A stretch of DNA of 64,000 nucleotides from Vibrio ostreicida (GTDB taxonomy: Bacteria; Pseudomonadota; Gammaproteobacteria; Enterobacterales; Vibrionaceae), in the NCBI RefSeq assembly GCF_013074385.2, contig NZ_JABEYA020000001.1:62001-126000 (forward strand), given 5' to 3'. The first letter of the stretch is position 1. The number at the start of each line of letters is the position of its first letter. The position numbers were made by a program, and so were the translations under genes. Below the pieces are notes generated by a model. That model ran no database searches. It was not told the DNA's origin and was given only the letters and a program-made list of their open reading frames with translations. Shown piece after piece: positions 1-9,222 of the stretch.

Positions 1-658
1 CCAAATCTATGATGGGGCGCTTAATGGATTGGGACTTGAACTCGGCTACGCAAAAAATAGGATTGATCCTTTTCTAATGGAGGTACAGGGAAGTGGTTTT
101 GTCCACTTTGAGGACGATACTCTTGAATATTTTGCTTATGGTGGCAAAAACAACAAGGCCTACATTAGTATTGGCAAAGTTCTGATAGAACAAAATCAAG
201 TACCGCGAGAAAAAATGTCCATGAAAGCCATTAAGCAGTGGGTCACGTCGAATGACGAGGCGACGGTTCGTCAATTGCTTGAGCAAAACCCCTCTTTTGT
301 CTTCTTTGAACCGCGAGCGGATGCGCCAGTGACCGGAACCGCGGGTATTCCTTTACTTCCAATGGCATCAGTTGCTGGCGATCGCTCCATTTTCCCCATG
401 GGGACCCCTATTTTAGCGGAGGTACCCTTGCTGAACGCCGATGGCACTTGGAGTGGATCACATCAATTGCGGTTGCTGATTGTTCTTGATACCGGAGGGG
501 CGGTGAAACAAAACCACCTCGATCTTTACCATGGTATGGGAGCAAGAGCTGGAATTGAGGCGGGTCATTACAAGCACTTTGGACGGGTCTGGAAATTGGG
601 TCTAGAGAACTCACTGACTAAAGCGCCTTGGGCATTGCCACCAGAAAAGTTACAATAG
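1..658 (+). CDS. mltA: Membrane-bound lytic murein transglycosylase A, 3' part (5' end outside window)
   Basis: The frame is open from base 2, and the first ATG/TTG codons are internal, so the gene begins upstream of the window. About 218 residues are present. MltA cleaves the MurNAc-GlcNAc bond of peptidoglycan, giving 1,6-anhydro ends, and is normally an outer-membrane lipoprotein; the lipobox part is not visible here. The visible part has the MltA-specific segment (RIDPFLMEVQGSG) and the C-terminal 3D/double-psi barrel domain (LDTGGAVKQNHLDLY, then GRVWKLG), where the family's catalytic aspartate lies. A strong terminator follows 45 bases after the stop. Family assignment is secure. Confidence 0.95.
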   Translation, partial: QIYDGALNGLGLELGYAKNRIDPFLMEVQGSGFVHFEDDTLEYFAYGGKNNKAYISIGKVLIEQNQVPREKMSMKAIKQWVTSNDEATVRQLLEQNPSFVFFEPRADAPVTGTAGIPLLPMASVAGDRSIFPMGTPILAEVPLLNADGTWSGSHQLRLLIVLDTGGAVKQNHLDLYHGMGARAGIEAGHYKHFGRVWKLGLENSLTKAPWALPPEKLQ

Positions 659-702
659 TTTTTACCGCCCATTTTGAGGGGCTCTAAACTAGACTTTTCA
701 AT

Positions 703-737
703 AAAGAGTGCGTATAAATCGCACTCTTTATTTTTGT
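703..737 (+). terminator. Rho-independent terminator after mltA
   Basis: A perfect 10-bp stem (703-712 with 720-729, AAAGAGTGCG arm) has a 7-nt loop and an ATTTTTGT tail. A GTG at 708 that would extend the next gene lies inside this stem, which argues against it being a start. Confidence 0.9.
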
Positions 738-764
738 ACCACCATTAGGCAGAAGAACAGTACC

Positions 765-1577
765 ATGCGTGACCTCGATACACCGGCTTCAGATAATTAC
801 GATCAACGTTTTGGCGGAACCCGACGTTTGTACGGAAAAAACGAAGTGGAAATCCTTCGCGCAGCACATGTTTGTGTGATCGGAGTGGGTGGCGTTGGTT
901 CTTGGGCGATCGAGGCTTTAGCTCGGACAGGAGTCGGTGAACTGACTTTGATCGATATGGACGATGTCTGTGTCTCTAACATCAATCGCCAGATTCACGC
1001 TATGACAGGTACAATAGGGCAAAGCAAAATTGAAGTGATGGCTGAGCGCGTTAAGTTGATCAATCCAGAATGCCGAATTAATCTGATTGACGACTTTATT
1101 ACACCAGAGAATCAACAAGACTATTTAAGCAAGTCCTATGATTATGTGCTGGATGCGATTGATAGCGTCAAAGCGAAAGCCTCATTACTTGCCTTTTGCC
1201 GAAGTAATAAAATTAAAGTGATTACGACAGGTGGTGCGGGTGGTCAGGTTGATCCAACGCAAATCAAAGTGGCGGATTTGACAAAAACGATCCAAGACCC
1301 GCTGGCAAAAAAAATCAAAGATACACTACGTCGGCATCATAACTTTCCAACTAATCCCGCTCGCAAGTTTGGCATTGACTGTGTGTTTTCCACTGAGCAA
1401 CTCAAATACCCTCAGCCTGATGGGAGTGTTTGTGGTGTTAAAGGAACCTCAGAAGGGCCGAAGCGAATGGATTGTGCGAGCGGTTTTGGGGCAGCCACCG
1501 TGGTGACAGCATCATTTGGTTTTGTAGCGGTTGCTCGTATTGTCGAAAAACTGATTCAAAAGCACAGAAAATCCTAA
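765..1577 (+). CDS. tcdA: tRNA threonylcarbamoyladenosine dehydratase TcdA (CsdL)
   Basis: This E1-like, ThiF/MoeB-family enzyme uses ATP to dehydrate t6A to cyclic ct6A at tRNA position 37. The N-terminal Rossmann nucleotide-binding motif GVGGVGSWAIEALARTG is followed by DMDDV and the SNINRQ segment typical of the family. 270 residues is the normal length. I chose ATG 765 because the upstream in-frame GTG at 708 sits inside the mltA terminator. csdE follows 33 bases later. In E. coli, csdE (partner of the CsdA desulfurase) is also next to this gene, so the pair is probably cotranscribed. csdA itself is not in the window. Confidence 0.95.
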   Translation: MRDLDTPASDNYDQRFGGTRRLYGKNEVEILRAAHVCVIGVGGVGSWAIEALARTGVGELTLIDMDDVCVSNINRQIHAMTGTIGQSKIEVMAERVKLINPECRINLIDDFITPENQQDYLSKSYDYVLDAIDSVKAKASLLAFCRSNKIKVITTGGAGGQVDPTQIKVADLTKTIQDPLAKKIKDTLRRHHNFPTNPARKFGIDCVFSTEQLKYPQPDGSVCGVKGTSEGPKRMDCASGFGAATVVTASFGFVAVARIVEKLIQKHRKS

Positions 1578-1610
1578 CCACAGATAAGCGATAAACGTTG
1601 CGGAGTAGCC

Positions 1611-2048
1611 ATGATCGTATTACCTAGTTGCCCATTTGGCGATGACATTACTGCCGAAGATATTGTTCAAACAATGCAAGAATTGAAAGGCTGGGAAGAC
1701 CGTTATCGTCAAGTGATACAATGGGGGAAAACGTTGCCAGTGATGCCGCAAGGCTTAAAATCACAGCAGGTTACGGTGTCCGGTTGTGAAAGCTTGGTGT
1801 GGCTTGTGAGCCAAAAAACGGATCAGCGTTGGTATTTTTGCGCAGATTCTGATGCTCGGATTGTACGTGGGCTGATCGCGATAGTGATGGCCGCATACAA
1901 CGGAAAAACGACTTGCGAAATTGAGGCGTTTGAGATTGATGATTACTTTAGCAAGCTTGGTTTAATCGCGCATCTTAGCCCATCACGTGGTAATGGATTA
2001 TGGTCAATAGTTACTCATATTAAACACTTATCTCAGCCGACAAAATAA
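1611..2048 (+). CDS. csdE: Cysteine desulfuration protein CsdE (SufE family)
   Basis: A 145-residue SufE-like sulfur acceptor that takes persulfide sulfur from the CsdA cysteine desulfurase. The acceptor cysteine is visible in VSGCESLVW (Cys59), matching the family's position near residue 60. The N-terminus (FGDDITAEDI, then a GWEDRYRQVI helix) and the C-terminal helix (SRGNGLWSIVTHIK) are also typical. It lies directly downstream of tcdA with a 33-base gap, so the two probably share a transcript. Its partner CsdA is not nearby, so CsdE may act with a distant desulfurase. Confidence 0.92.
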   Translation: MIVLPSCPFGDDITAEDIVQTMQELKGWEDRYRQVIQWGKTLPVMPQGLKSQQVTVSGCESLVWLVSQKTDQRWYFCADSDARIVRGLIAIVMAAYNGKTTCEIEAFEIDDYFSKLGLIAHLSPSRGNGLWSIVTHIKHLSQPTK

Positions 2049-2256
2049 GATGGACAGTCTTCGCTGAAGCAAAACAGATCCATGATGCTTTCACTCTTTT
2101 ACCACCTTAAGTTGGTATTGTTTTGTCGGCTGTTAAAATTTAACCATCCAGTTATTAATGCGTTATAGAATACAGGGTGTTAGAACGCTTGTTGTCACTG
2201 AATAAAGGCTGTACAATTCGCGCCCTTAATTGATGTTACGTCGCTTGTGAGGCTAC

Positions 2257-3381
2257 ATGACCACTGCAAAAATCAATCTACTGGACTTTGATCGCAAAGG
2301 TATGCGTAAGTTTTTCGCCGAAGAGTTGGGCGAAAAAGCGTTTCGTGCTGATCAGGTGATGAAGTGGATCTACCATTTCGGTGTCGATAACGTCGAAAAC
2401 ATGACCAACATTAACAAAAAGCTTCGTGAGAAATTACTCAGTCGTTGTGAGATAAAGGCACCTTATGTCGCCGATGCTCAGCATTCATCTGATGGCACAA
2501 TTAAATGGGCGATGAAGGTCGGTGATCAAGATGTAGAAACCGTCTATATACCCGAAGATGATCGTGCGACTCTCTGTGTTTCATCACAAGTCGGCTGCGC
2601 ACTCGAATGTAAATTTTGTTCGACAGCTCAGCAAGGTTTTAACCGTAACCTAAAAGTCTCGGAAATCATCGGTCAAGTCTGGCGAGCGGCACGAGAAGTC
2701 GGCCTAGAGAAAGAAACAGGTCGTCGCCCAATCACCAATGTCGTTATGATGGGGATGGGTGAACCACTATTGAATATGAAAAACTTGATCCCAGCTCTCG
2801 AAATTATGCTCGATGATCTCGGCTTTGGTTTATCTAAACGCCGTGTGACCGTATCAACCTCAGGCGTAGTGTCAGGTCTTGATCAAATGACAGGGCAGAT
2901 TGACGTCGCGCTGGCGATCTCTTTGCATGCCCCTAATGACCAACTTCGTAGTGAAATCATGCCGATTAACGACCGATGGGATATTCAGGACTTTCTGGCT
3001 TCGGTTCGTCGTTATATTGCTTCTTCGAACGCCAATCGGGGGAAAGTGACCGTTGAGTATGTATTGCTTGACCATGTTAACGACGATATGGATCATGCTC
3101 GTCAACTGGCTCAGTTAATGAAAGACACACCTTGTAAGATTAACTTGATTCCATTTAACCCTTATCCTGGCTCGCCATATAAGAAACCAAGCAATTCTCG
3201 TATTGATCGGTTTCAGAAAACATTGATGCAGTATGATCTTACTGTTACTGTGCGTAAAACTCGTGGTGATGATATTGATGCGGCATGTGGTCAGTTGGTC
3301 GGAGAGGTGATCGATCGAACAAAACGCACAGCTGCGATTCGAGCGGCGAAGGGTGAAACAATAGACGTTAAGGCCGTCTAG
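2257..3381 (+). CDS. rlmN: Dual-specificity RNA methyltransferase RlmN
   Basis: A radical-SAM enzyme that methylates C2 of A2503 in 23S rRNA and A37 of certain tRNAs. The 4Fe-4S cluster motif CxxxCxxC is visible as CALECKFC (Cys114, 118, 121), followed by GMGEPLLN (SAM binding). A conserved C-terminal cysteine lies in DIDAACGQL. The length of 374 aa is normal. The 208-base upstream gap after csdE contains no gene and probably holds the promoter. A terminator follows 16 bases after the stop, separating it from rodZ. Confidence 0.97.
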   Translation: MTTAKINLLDFDRKGMRKFFAEELGEKAFRADQVMKWIYHFGVDNVENMTNINKKLREKLLSRCEIKAPYVADAQHSSDGTIKWAMKVGDQDVETVYIPEDDRATLCVSSQVGCALECKFCSTAQQGFNRNLKVSEIIGQVWRAAREVGLEKETGRRPITNVVMMGMGEPLLNMKNLIPALEIMLDDLGFGLSKRRVTVSTSGVVSGLDQMTGQIDVALAISLHAPNDQLRSEIMPINDRWDIQDFLASVRRYIASSNANRGKVTVEYVLLDHVNDDMDHARQLAQLMKDTPCKINLIPFNPYPGSPYKKPSNSRIDRFQKTLMQYDLTVTVRKTRGDDIDAACGQLVGEVIDRTKRTAAIRAAKGETIDVKAV

Positions 3382-3397
3382 AGACCATTTTTATTAG

Positions 3398-3425
3398 AAA
3401 GCCAGAGATAAACTCTGGCTTTTTT
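3398..3425 (+). terminator. Terminator after rlmN
   Basis: Stem AAAGCCAGAG (3398-3407) pairs with CTCTGGCTTT (3413-3422) around an ATAAA loop, followed by a T-run. Confidence 0.92.
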
Positions 3426-3699
3426 GTAAGTATAAATTACTCAATTTAAGAAAAATGCTGAAAAACCTTGAACTGCTTGTAATTTATGAGCCTTTCGTAT
3501 GTTGTTTCATCTCTGATATCTATTAGAATTAAACATTAGTGCTTTAGAGTTTTAAACTCTGCAATTTTAGTGGAGCGCTTTTAGGCAAATTGGTGAGGGC
3601 TTATCCTCAAAATACAGAACTCTGAACGAAATCAGCACAACCAATGAATAACAACAAACGTGCTATTGCTCAGCCCCCAGAAAGAGACGTTAATGAATT
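3426..3699. other. rodZ upstream region
   Basis: About 270 bases between the rlmN terminator and rodZ, AT-rich in its first half. It must contain the promoter for the rodZ-ispG-hisS run, but I see no single convincing sigma-70 pair. Near the 3' end is a 19-codon reading frame (3644-3703) that overlaps the rodZ start. Confidence 0.4.
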
Positions 3700-3703
3700 A
3701 TGA
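3644..3703 (+). CDS. Possible 19-residue upstream peptide overlapping rodZ start
   Basis: ATG 3644 opens a short frame (MNNNKRAIAQ...) whose TGA stop overlaps the rodZ start in an ATGA arrangement (rodZ ATG at 3700). Such overlap permits translational coupling. No good Shine-Dalgarno sequence is seen for it, and an overlap of this kind can occur by chance, so this is weakly supported. Confidence 0.2.
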   Translation: MNNNKRAIAQPPERDVNEL

Positions 3704-4725
3704 GTGTTGAACTAGAAATACCTCAGGTGCAGGAAGAAAATAAAGTCGAAGCTGGTACGATTTTAATGCAAAAACGCAAAGAGCTTGGCCTAAGTCAGCA
3801 GCAGATTGCTGACAGATTGCGCCTACGTCGTTCCATTATTGAAAATATTGAATCGAACCAGTTTGAAAGTGAACAGGTTGCCACCTTTACTCGAGGATAT
3901 TTAAGATCTTATGCCCGAGTGGTTGGCATTGATGAATCGGTGGTGTTATGTGCACTAGATGATTGTGGAGAGGCACAACATCAAGAGCATGAAATGCAGA
4001 GCTTTTCTCACAAAACTAACAAGCAGAAGCATGATAGCCGCCTGATGAGCTTGACCTGGGGCATTGGCGCGATTGTAGTCGGTATTTCCGTCTTCTTGTG
4101 GTGGCAAAATCAAGAAAAGAGCGTACTGGAACTCACTACGTTAACGCTGCAAGAAGAACAGGTTGAACAAGAATTGGCCGACAATCAAGCCTTAGATTTT
4201 TCAGCGCTCGAGCCGAACACGAATCATGACGCTGTTGATCCCGACACATTGATAGAACAACCCCTTGAAGAAGTGACGTCCACGGTCATGCCATCACAAC
4301 CTCAATCGGCGGAGAAAGCGATCAGTGATGCTGCTACGATGACTGAGCCTCAAGCCCCCCAGGCAGCCTCGATACCAGTGAGTGCAACACCGACGGTTGA
4401 GGCTGTTGCACAGCCAGAGCAACCACCGCGCAATGTTTCCGAAGTGACAACCAATGAGTCTGTTGAAACCTCGGCTGCCGAGGTTGTGGCCAGTTTGCTT
4501 GAAATGACGTTTAGCGATGATTGCTGGGTTCAGGTTAAAGATGCGACGGGAAAAACACTCGCGACAGGAATAAAAAAAGCAGGACAAGATCTAAAACTGA
4601 GTGGTGAAGCGCCCTATAACGTGATTCTAGGTGCTCCGGAAAGTGTTTCGATCATATTATCAAGTGAACCTGTCGACCTTTCTGGGTATACTTCAGGCAA
4701 AGTCGCAAGATTCACCTTACCTTAG
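3700..4725 (+). CDS. rodZ: Cytoskeletal cell-shape protein RodZ
   Basis: RodZ links MreB to the elongation machinery. The order of parts is typical. An N-terminal helix-turn-helix domain (about residues 18-85, with [15 protein letters not shown]) binds MreB. A basic juxtamembrane stretch and one transmembrane helix follow (about 117-136, [15 protein letters not shown]). A low-complexity Pro/Gln/Glu-rich periplasmic linker leads to a C-terminal DUF4115 beta domain (about 266-341, [12 protein letters not shown]). 341 aa is usual. The ispG start follows 8 bases after the stop, so the genes are cotranscribed as in other gammaproteobacteria. Confidence 0.95.
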   Translation: MSVELEIPQVQEENKVEAGTILMQKRKELGLSQQQIADRLRLRRSIIENIESNQFESEQVATFTRGYLRSYARVVGIDESVVLCALDDCGEAQHQEHEMQSFSHKTNKQKHDSRLMSLTWGIGAIVVGISVFLWWQNQEKSVLELTTLTLQEEQVEQELADNQALDFSALEPNTNHDAVDPDTLIEQPLEEVTSTVMPSQPQSAEKAISDAATMTEPQAPQAASIPVSATPTVEAVAQPEQPPRNVSEVTTNESVETSAAEVVASLLEMTFSDDCWVQVKDATGKTLATGIKKAGQDLKLSGEAPYNVILGAPESVSIILSSEPVDLSGYTSGKVARFTLP

Positions 4726-4733
4726 AAAGAAAT

Positions 4734-5852
4734 ATGCAACACGAATCTCCTATTAAGCGCCGAGCATCGACACGTATATATGTCGGTGATGTCCCGATTG
4801 GTGACGGCGCACCGATTGCTGTGCAATCGATGACAAATACCAGAACCACAGATGTTGAAGCGACTGTGGCGCAAATTCAGTCACTGGAAAAGGTCGGAGC
4901 TGATATTGTTCGCGTTTCGGTGCCTACGATGGATGCCGCTGAAGCGTTCAAACAAATTAAGCAGCGTGTCAATATCCCACTGGTTGCCGATATACATTTT
5001 GATTACCGAATCGCCCTCAAAGTTGCAGAGTATGGCGTAGACTGCCTGCGTATAAATCCAGGTAATATTGGCAATGAAGAGCGTATTCGATCGGTTGTCG
5101 ACTGTGCACGTGATAAAAACATCCCGATTCGAATCGGTGTTAACGGCGGCTCTCTGGAGAAAGAGATCCAGATGAAGTATACGGAGCCAACTCCGGAAGC
5201 CTTGTTTGAATCAGCGATGCGCCATGTGGACATTCTTGACCGTCTAAATTTTGATCAATTTAAAGTGAGTGTCAAAGCCTCGGATGTTTTTTTGGCCGTA
5301 GGGTCTTATAGATTGTTAGCGAAAAACATTGATCAACCACTTCACCTTGGCATCACAGAAGCTGGTGGAGCGCGGGCCGGTGCGGTTAAATCAGCGGTTG
5401 GACTTGGGATGCTTCTGTCTGAGGGAATCGGAGATACATTGCGTATTTCACTGGCCGCTGATCCCGTTGAAGAAATCAAAGTGGGTTTTGATATTCTTAA
5501 ATCACTGCGCATTCGCTCGCGAGGGATTAATTTTATTGCTTGTCCAAGCTGCTCTCGCCAGGAATTTGATGTTATTAACACAGTGAATGCTCTTGAAGAG
5601 CGCCTTGAAGACATCATCACTCCGATGGACGTGTCCATTATTGGTTGTGTGGTAAACGGACCGGGTGAGGCTGAAGTCTCGCACTTAGGGCTGGCAGGCA
5701 GTAATAAAAAGAGCGCCTTTTATCAAGACGGAAAACGTCAGAAGGAGCGTTTTGACAACGATGATCTAGTCCGTCAACTAGAAGCAAAAATACGAGCTAA
5801 GGCTTCGGTGATGGATCAACAAAACCGCATCGATGTAAAAATAAAAGAGTAA
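4734..5852 (+). CDS. ispG: 4-hydroxy-3-methylbut-2-en-1-yl diphosphate synthase (flavodoxin) IspG
   Basis: A 4Fe-4S enzyme of the non-mevalonate (MEP) isoprenoid pathway that converts MEcPP to HMBPP. The cluster cysteines are visible in ACPSCSRQ and GCVVNGPGE. The N-terminal TIM barrel contains [11 protein letters not shown] and [11 protein letters not shown]. 372 aa is the family length. It sits 8 bases after rodZ and 48 bases before hisS, with a hairpin in the latter gap. Confidence 0.98.
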   Translation: MQHESPIKRRASTRIYVGDVPIGDGAPIAVQSMTNTRTTDVEATVAQIQSLEKVGADIVRVSVPTMDAAEAFKQIKQRVNIPLVADIHFDYRIALKVAEYGVDCLRINPGNIGNEERIRSVVDCARDKNIPIRIGVNGGSLEKEIQMKYTEPTPEALFESAMRHVDILDRLNFDQFKVSVKASDVFLAVGSYRLLAKNIDQPLHLGITEAGGARAGAVKSAVGLGMLLSEGIGDTLRISLAADPVEEIKVGFDILKSLRIRSRGINFIACPSCSRQEFDVINTVNALEERLEDIITPMDVSIIGCVVNGPGEAEVSHLGLAGSNKKSAFYQDGKRQKERFDNDDLVRQLEAKIRAKASVMDQQNRIDVKIKE

Positions 5853-5875
5853 CCCTAACGCTAAGGTCGTTAGGG
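5853..5875 (+). other. Intercistronic hairpin ispG-hisS
   Basis: An 8-bp perfect stem (CCCTAACG with CGTTAGGG) and 7-nt loop lie immediately after the ispG stop. No T-run follows, so it is more likely an mRNA processing or stability element than a terminator. Confidence 0.5.
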
Positions 5876-5900
5876 GAACAATAACTTTACGGTAAATATT

Positions 5901-7169
5901 GTGGCAAAAACAATTCAAGCAATTCGAGGCATGAACGATTGCCTCCCAAGCCAATCGCCTTTGTGGCAGAAGGTAGAAAATACAGTAAAAAATGTCATCA
6001 GTGCCTATGGGTATAATGAAGTCCGTATGCCGCTTGTTGAGTCAACGCATCTGTTTAGTCGTGCGATTGGTGAGGTGACAGACGTTGTTGAAAAAGAGAT
6101 GTACACGTTTGAAGACCGCAATGGCGATAGTTTGACCCTGCGTCCCGAGGGCACAGCAGGCTGCGTGCGTGCGGGTATTGAAAACGGACTGCTTTATAAT
6201 CAGGAACAGCGCCTTTGGTATATGGGGCCAATGTTTCGTCATGAACGCCCACAAAAAGGGCGCTATCGTCAATTTCACCAGTGTGGGGTTGAAGTTTTTG
6301 GCTTAGGTGGCCCTGATGTCGACGCAGAATTGATTATGATGACTGCACGACTCTGGCGTCAACTGGGTATCGATAAACATGTTCGTTTGGAACTCAACTC
6401 CATTGGCTCACTTGACGCACGTGCCGACTACCGAAGCGCATTGGTTGGTTTTCTAGAAAAGCATATTGATGTTCTAGATGACGATTGTAAACGCCGTATG
6501 AAGACGAACCCACTTCGCGTTCTTGACACGAAAAACCCACAAGTTCAGGCCATTCTCGGCGACGCACCTAGACTGTCTGAGTACATTGACCAAGAGTCTC
6601 AACAACATTTTTCTGATCTGTGTGAACTTCTTGACGCGGCTGGTATCGAATACACGGTGAACGAACGCTTAGTTCGCGGCTTAGATTACTATAACCGCAC
6701 CGTATTTGAGTGGATAACGGAAAGTTTGGGTGCTCAAGGTACGATTTGCGGCGGAGGCCGTTATGACGGTTTAGTCGAACAGCTCGGAGGCAAACCGACA
6801 TTTGGCGTCGGGTTTGCGATGGGACTGGAGCGTCTGGTGTTGCTGTTAGAGACGCTTGAACTGACGTCTGTTCGTCGCGATGTCGATGTTTACATGGTAA
6901 CCGCAGGCGAAGGAACGATGATGGCAGGCATGAAACTGGCTGAATCCTTACGTGAGCAGGTTCCTGGCCTGAGAGTGATGAATCACTTTGGTGGTGGAAA
7001 TTTCAAGAAACAGTTTAAGCGCGCAGATAAAGTGGGTGCTGCAGTTGCTCTGGTTCTTGGCGAAAATGAAGTGATAGACAATTCAGTGGTTTTAAAAGAT
7101 TTAATTGGCGGTACGCAAGAAACCTATACCCAGACAGAAATTGCAAGCAAGCTGGCAAGTTTGGTTTAG
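5901..7169 (+). CDS. hisS: Histidyl-tRNA synthetase
   Basis: A class II aminoacyl-tRNA synthetase that charges tRNA-His. It starts with GTG (5901), reading [13 protein letters not shown] as in other HisS proteins. Motif 2 ([19 protein letters not shown]), the histidine-specific motifs ([15 protein letters not shown] and [14 protein letters not shown]) and motif 3 ([11 protein letters not shown]) are all present. The anticodon-binding domain is at the C-terminus (about 328-422). 422 aa is normal. It lies in the rodZ-ispG-hisS-yfgM-bamB run. Confidence 0.98.
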   Translation: MAKTIQAIRGMNDCLPSQSPLWQKVENTVKNVISAYGYNEVRMPLVESTHLFSRAIGEVTDVVEKEMYTFEDRNGDSLTLRPEGTAGCVRAGIENGLLYNQEQRLWYMGPMFRHERPQKGRYRQFHQCGVEVFGLGGPDVDAELIMMTARLWRQLGIDKHVRLELNSIGSLDARADYRSALVGFLEKHIDVLDDDCKRRMKTNPLRVLDTKNPQVQAILGDAPRLSEYIDQESQQHFSDLCELLDAAGIEYTVNERLVRGLDYYNRTVFEWITESLGAQGTICGGGRYDGLVEQLGGKPTFGVGFAMGLERLVLLLETLELTSVRRDVDVYMVTAGEGTMMAGMKLAESLREQVPGLRVMNHFGGGNFKKQFKRADKVGAAVALVLGENEVIDNSVVLKDLIGGTQETYTQTEIASKLASLV

Positions 7170-7184
7170 ATAGATGGTCATTTG

Positions 7185-7209
7185 AAAGGAGCGATGATAT
7201 CGCTCCTTT
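7185..7209 (+). other. Hairpin between hisS and yfgM
   Basis: An 11-bp perfect stem (AAAGGAGCGAT with ATCGCTCCTTT) has a 3-nt loop. Only TTTAG follows, so it may be an attenuating or processing hairpin rather than a full terminator. It lies 22 bases before the yfgM GTG start. Confidence 0.6.
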
Positions 7210-7230
7210 AGAAATTTATGAGGACAGGAA

Positions 7231-7845
7231 GTGGAACTCTACGATACTGAAGAACAACAAGTAGACGCAATTAAAGATTGGTTTAGAGAGAACGGTAAAG
7301 TTGTCATTGTGGGTGCAGTGTTAGGCTTAGGTGGCTTGTTTGGTTGGCGCTATTATCAAGACGCACAGATCGCCGCTCAAGAAATGGCATCGGATAGCTA
7401 CACTAACGTTGTCCAGATTTTGGCAGAGCAAGGCGCGCAGGGTGAGTCGGCCGTACAAGAATTTATTGAGTCGAACCAAGAGACACAGTACGCCGTTTTA
7501 GCGGCGCTTCAATTGGCGAAAGTTCAGGTAGAGGCGGGTGATCTTGATGCCGCTCTTGCTCAGCTAGATTGGGCTCAATCGGCGACGACCGATCAAGCTT
7601 TGGTGTCAGTGATTGCTTTTCGTATGGCGCGTGTGAATGCTGAGCAGGGCGAATTTGATACTGCGATTTCTAACTTATCTTCCATCAGTGATGAAAGTTG
7701 GGCAGGACGGGTTGCTGAGCTGAAAGGTGACATATTACTTCGTAAAGGCGATACAGAGGGTGCCTACGCGGCTTACACTGAAGCTCAACAAGCCGATGAT
7801 GCCAGCCAGACATTACAAATGAAACTGGATGATTTGGCTAAATAA
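7231..7845 (+). CDS. yfgM: YfgM family ancillary SecYEG translocon subunit
   Basis: A 204-residue inner-membrane protein with a short cytoplasmic N-terminus (VELYDTEEQQVDAIKDWFRENGK), one transmembrane helix (about 25-42, VVIVGAVLGLGGLFGW) and a periplasmic TPR-type helical domain. In E. coli YfgM works with PpiD at the Sec translocon. It starts with GTG at 7231, preceded by the purine-rich AGGACAGGAA. bamB starts 10 bases after its stop, the standard order. Confidence 0.93.
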   Translation: MELYDTEEQQVDAIKDWFRENGKVVIVGAVLGLGGLFGWRYYQDAQIAAQEMASDSYTNVVQILAEQGAQGESAVQEFIESNQETQYAVLAALQLAKVQVEAGDLDAALAQLDWAQSATTDQALVSVIAFRMARVNAEQGEFDTAISNLSSISDESWAGRVAELKGDILLRKGDTEGAYAAYTEAQQADDASQTLQMKLDDLAK

Positions 7846-7855
7846 GGTGTAATGC

Positions 7856-9013
7856 GTGAATAAAATGCTGAAAAGGGCCCTGTCTACTGTGGCTATACTG
7901 AGTGTCCTAGCTGGGTGCGCCAGTGAAGAAGACACAGTGATCATGTCCCCAGTACCTCAGGTTAAAAGTGAATTCACACCGAAAAGTGAATGGAGTACGA
8001 GCGTAGGCAGTGGCGTTTCTAATTACTTCTCGAAACTCTCCCCAGCCTATGCTTATGACAAAGTATTTGTTGCAAGCCGTGATGGTATTGTTAAAGCGCT
8101 GAATCCAGAAAATGGTCAGACACTTTGGCAACAAGACCTTGAGCAAGAAGTGTCCGCTCGTCTTTCTGGAGGCATTACTACCGGTTATCGTCAAGTCTTT
8201 ATCGGCAGTGAAAATGGTCAGGTTATTGCCCTCAATGAAGAAAACGGTGAGGTCAATTGGCGTGTTGATGTCGATGGTGAAGTACTTACGGCCCCTGCGA
8301 CAGACAGCAATTTAGTGCTGGTGCATACCGCCAAGGGCATGCTAATTTCACTCGATCAGGCGACTGGCGATCTTAAGTGGTCGATAAGTACAGAAGTACC
8401 GACTCTGACTTTACGTGGTAATAGTGCTCCCATTACTGTATCTGGCGGTGTGTTTTGGGGAACGGCGGGTGGTCGTTTAGCTGCGGCTATCGTCGAACGT
8501 GGTCAGTTAATTTGGCAACAGCCAATTGGCACACCACAAGGGTCAACGGAAATTGATCGTATGGTTGATGTTGATGCTAAGCCGCTCGTACTGGGAAGTA
8601 CGTTATATACGGTAGGGTACAATGGTCAGTTAACCGCCATTGACTTACGTTCAGGAAAAGTGGTTTGGAAACGTAAATATTCTTCTGCGACAGACTTAGC
8701 CAGTGATGGTGGGCGTTTGTATCTGGTGACGGATAAAGATGATCTTATCTCAGTGGATGCACGCAGTGGTACTGAACTTTGGAGCAATGATCAACTGGAA
8801 CACCGCTTATTAACGGCCCCAGTGATTATCGACGGTTACCTCGTTGTGGGAGATAGCGAAGGTTACTTGCACTGGCTCGACCGAGAGTCGGGAGAGTTTG
8901 TTGCCCAACAACATGTTAGCAGCAGTGGTTTTGCTGTTGAGCCAATTCGTGTTCCAGGTGGCTACGTTACTGTGACGCGTAATGGTGATGTAAATAAACT
9001 CACGCTCAACTAG
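7856..9013 (+). CDS. bamB: Outer membrane protein assembly lipoprotein BamB
   Basis: A beta-propeller lipoprotein subunit of the BAM complex, which inserts outer-membrane beta-barrel proteins. The signal peptide ends in the lipobox LAGC (Cys21). Repeated PQQ-like blades follow, such as GQTLWQQDL, GEVNWRVDV and GKVVWKRKY. 385 aa matches the family. It starts with GTG. BamE, another lipoprotein of the same complex, is encoded at 59.7 kb in this window. Confidence 0.97.
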   Translation: MNKMLKRALSTVAILSVLAGCASEEDTVIMSPVPQVKSEFTPKSEWSTSVGSGVSNYFSKLSPAYAYDKVFVASRDGIVKALNPENGQTLWQQDLEQEVSARLSGGITTGYRQVFIGSENGQVIALNEENGEVNWRVDVDGEVLTAPATDSNLVLVHTAKGMLISLDQATGDLKWSISTEVPTLTLRGNSAPITVSGGVFWGTAGGRLAAAIVERGQLIWQQPIGTPQGSTEIDRMVDVDAKPLVLGSTLYTVGYNGQLTAIDLRSGKVVWKRKYSSATDLASDGGRLYLVTDKDDLISVDARSGTELWSNDQLEHRLLTAPVIIDGYLVVGDSEGYLHWLDRESGEFVAQQHVSSSGFAVEPIRVPGGYVTVTRNGDVNKLTLN

Positions 9014-9040
9014 GTGAGTTGATCTGTCGAAAAAATTGAG

Positions 9041-9086
9041 TTCGAAAGGTCAACACCTTCGAATAATCGTGTGATATAATTCACAC
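9041..9086. promoter_or_regulatory. Two adjacent inverted repeats, one flanking a TATAAT
   Basis: 9041-9063 holds TTCGAAAGGT with ACCTTCGAA (one bulged A, 4-nt loop). Directly after it, GTGTGA (9069-9074) and TCACAC (9081-9086) form a perfect repeat around TATAAT (9075-9080). A -10 hexamer inside an operator-like palindrome would be a plausible regulated promoter for der, but the -35 region at normal spacing is poor. Confidence 0.4.
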
Positions 9087-9088
9087 TA

Positions 9089-9124
9089 GGCTCCTGGCTG
9101 TTTTCAGTCTGGAGCCATTTTATT
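9089..9124 (+). terminator. Terminator after bamB
   Basis: Stem GGCTCC (9089-9094) with GGAGCC (9111-9116), extended inward by five further pairs after one T-T mismatch. The loop is TTTT and the tail ATTTTATT. It would end the bamB transcript, or attenuate one starting at the TATAAT at 9075. Confidence 0.75.
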
Positions 9125-9144
9125 GAATAGAACATAAGAAATTC

Positions 9145-9196
9145 TGTAGTTATAGGTAAGAACTGGCCCTGCGAACAGTCATTACCTATAACTGCA
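9145..9196 (+). promoter_or_regulatory. Large stem-loop in the der leader
   Basis: AGTTATAGGTAA (9148-9159) is perfectly repeated in inverse at 9182-9193. The stem can extend by three more pairs (one G-U), and the loop contains a small ACTG/CAGT stem. It ends about 12 bases upstream of the der Shine-Dalgarno region (around 9212-9217). No T-run follows, so I read it as a leader structure or protein operator, not a terminator. Confidence 0.5.
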
Positions 9197-9222
9197 TGAG
9201 TCAGTATATTGTAGAGGTTGTT

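Noticed and set aside
708..767. GTG start extending TcdA by 19 residues
   Set aside because: It lies inside the stem of the mltA terminator; ATG 765 gives the normal family N-terminus.
9196..9222. ATG 9196 as the der start
   Set aside because: It sits at the foot of a stem-loop, adds nine unconserved residues, and the AGAGGT ribosome-binding site fits ATG 9223.
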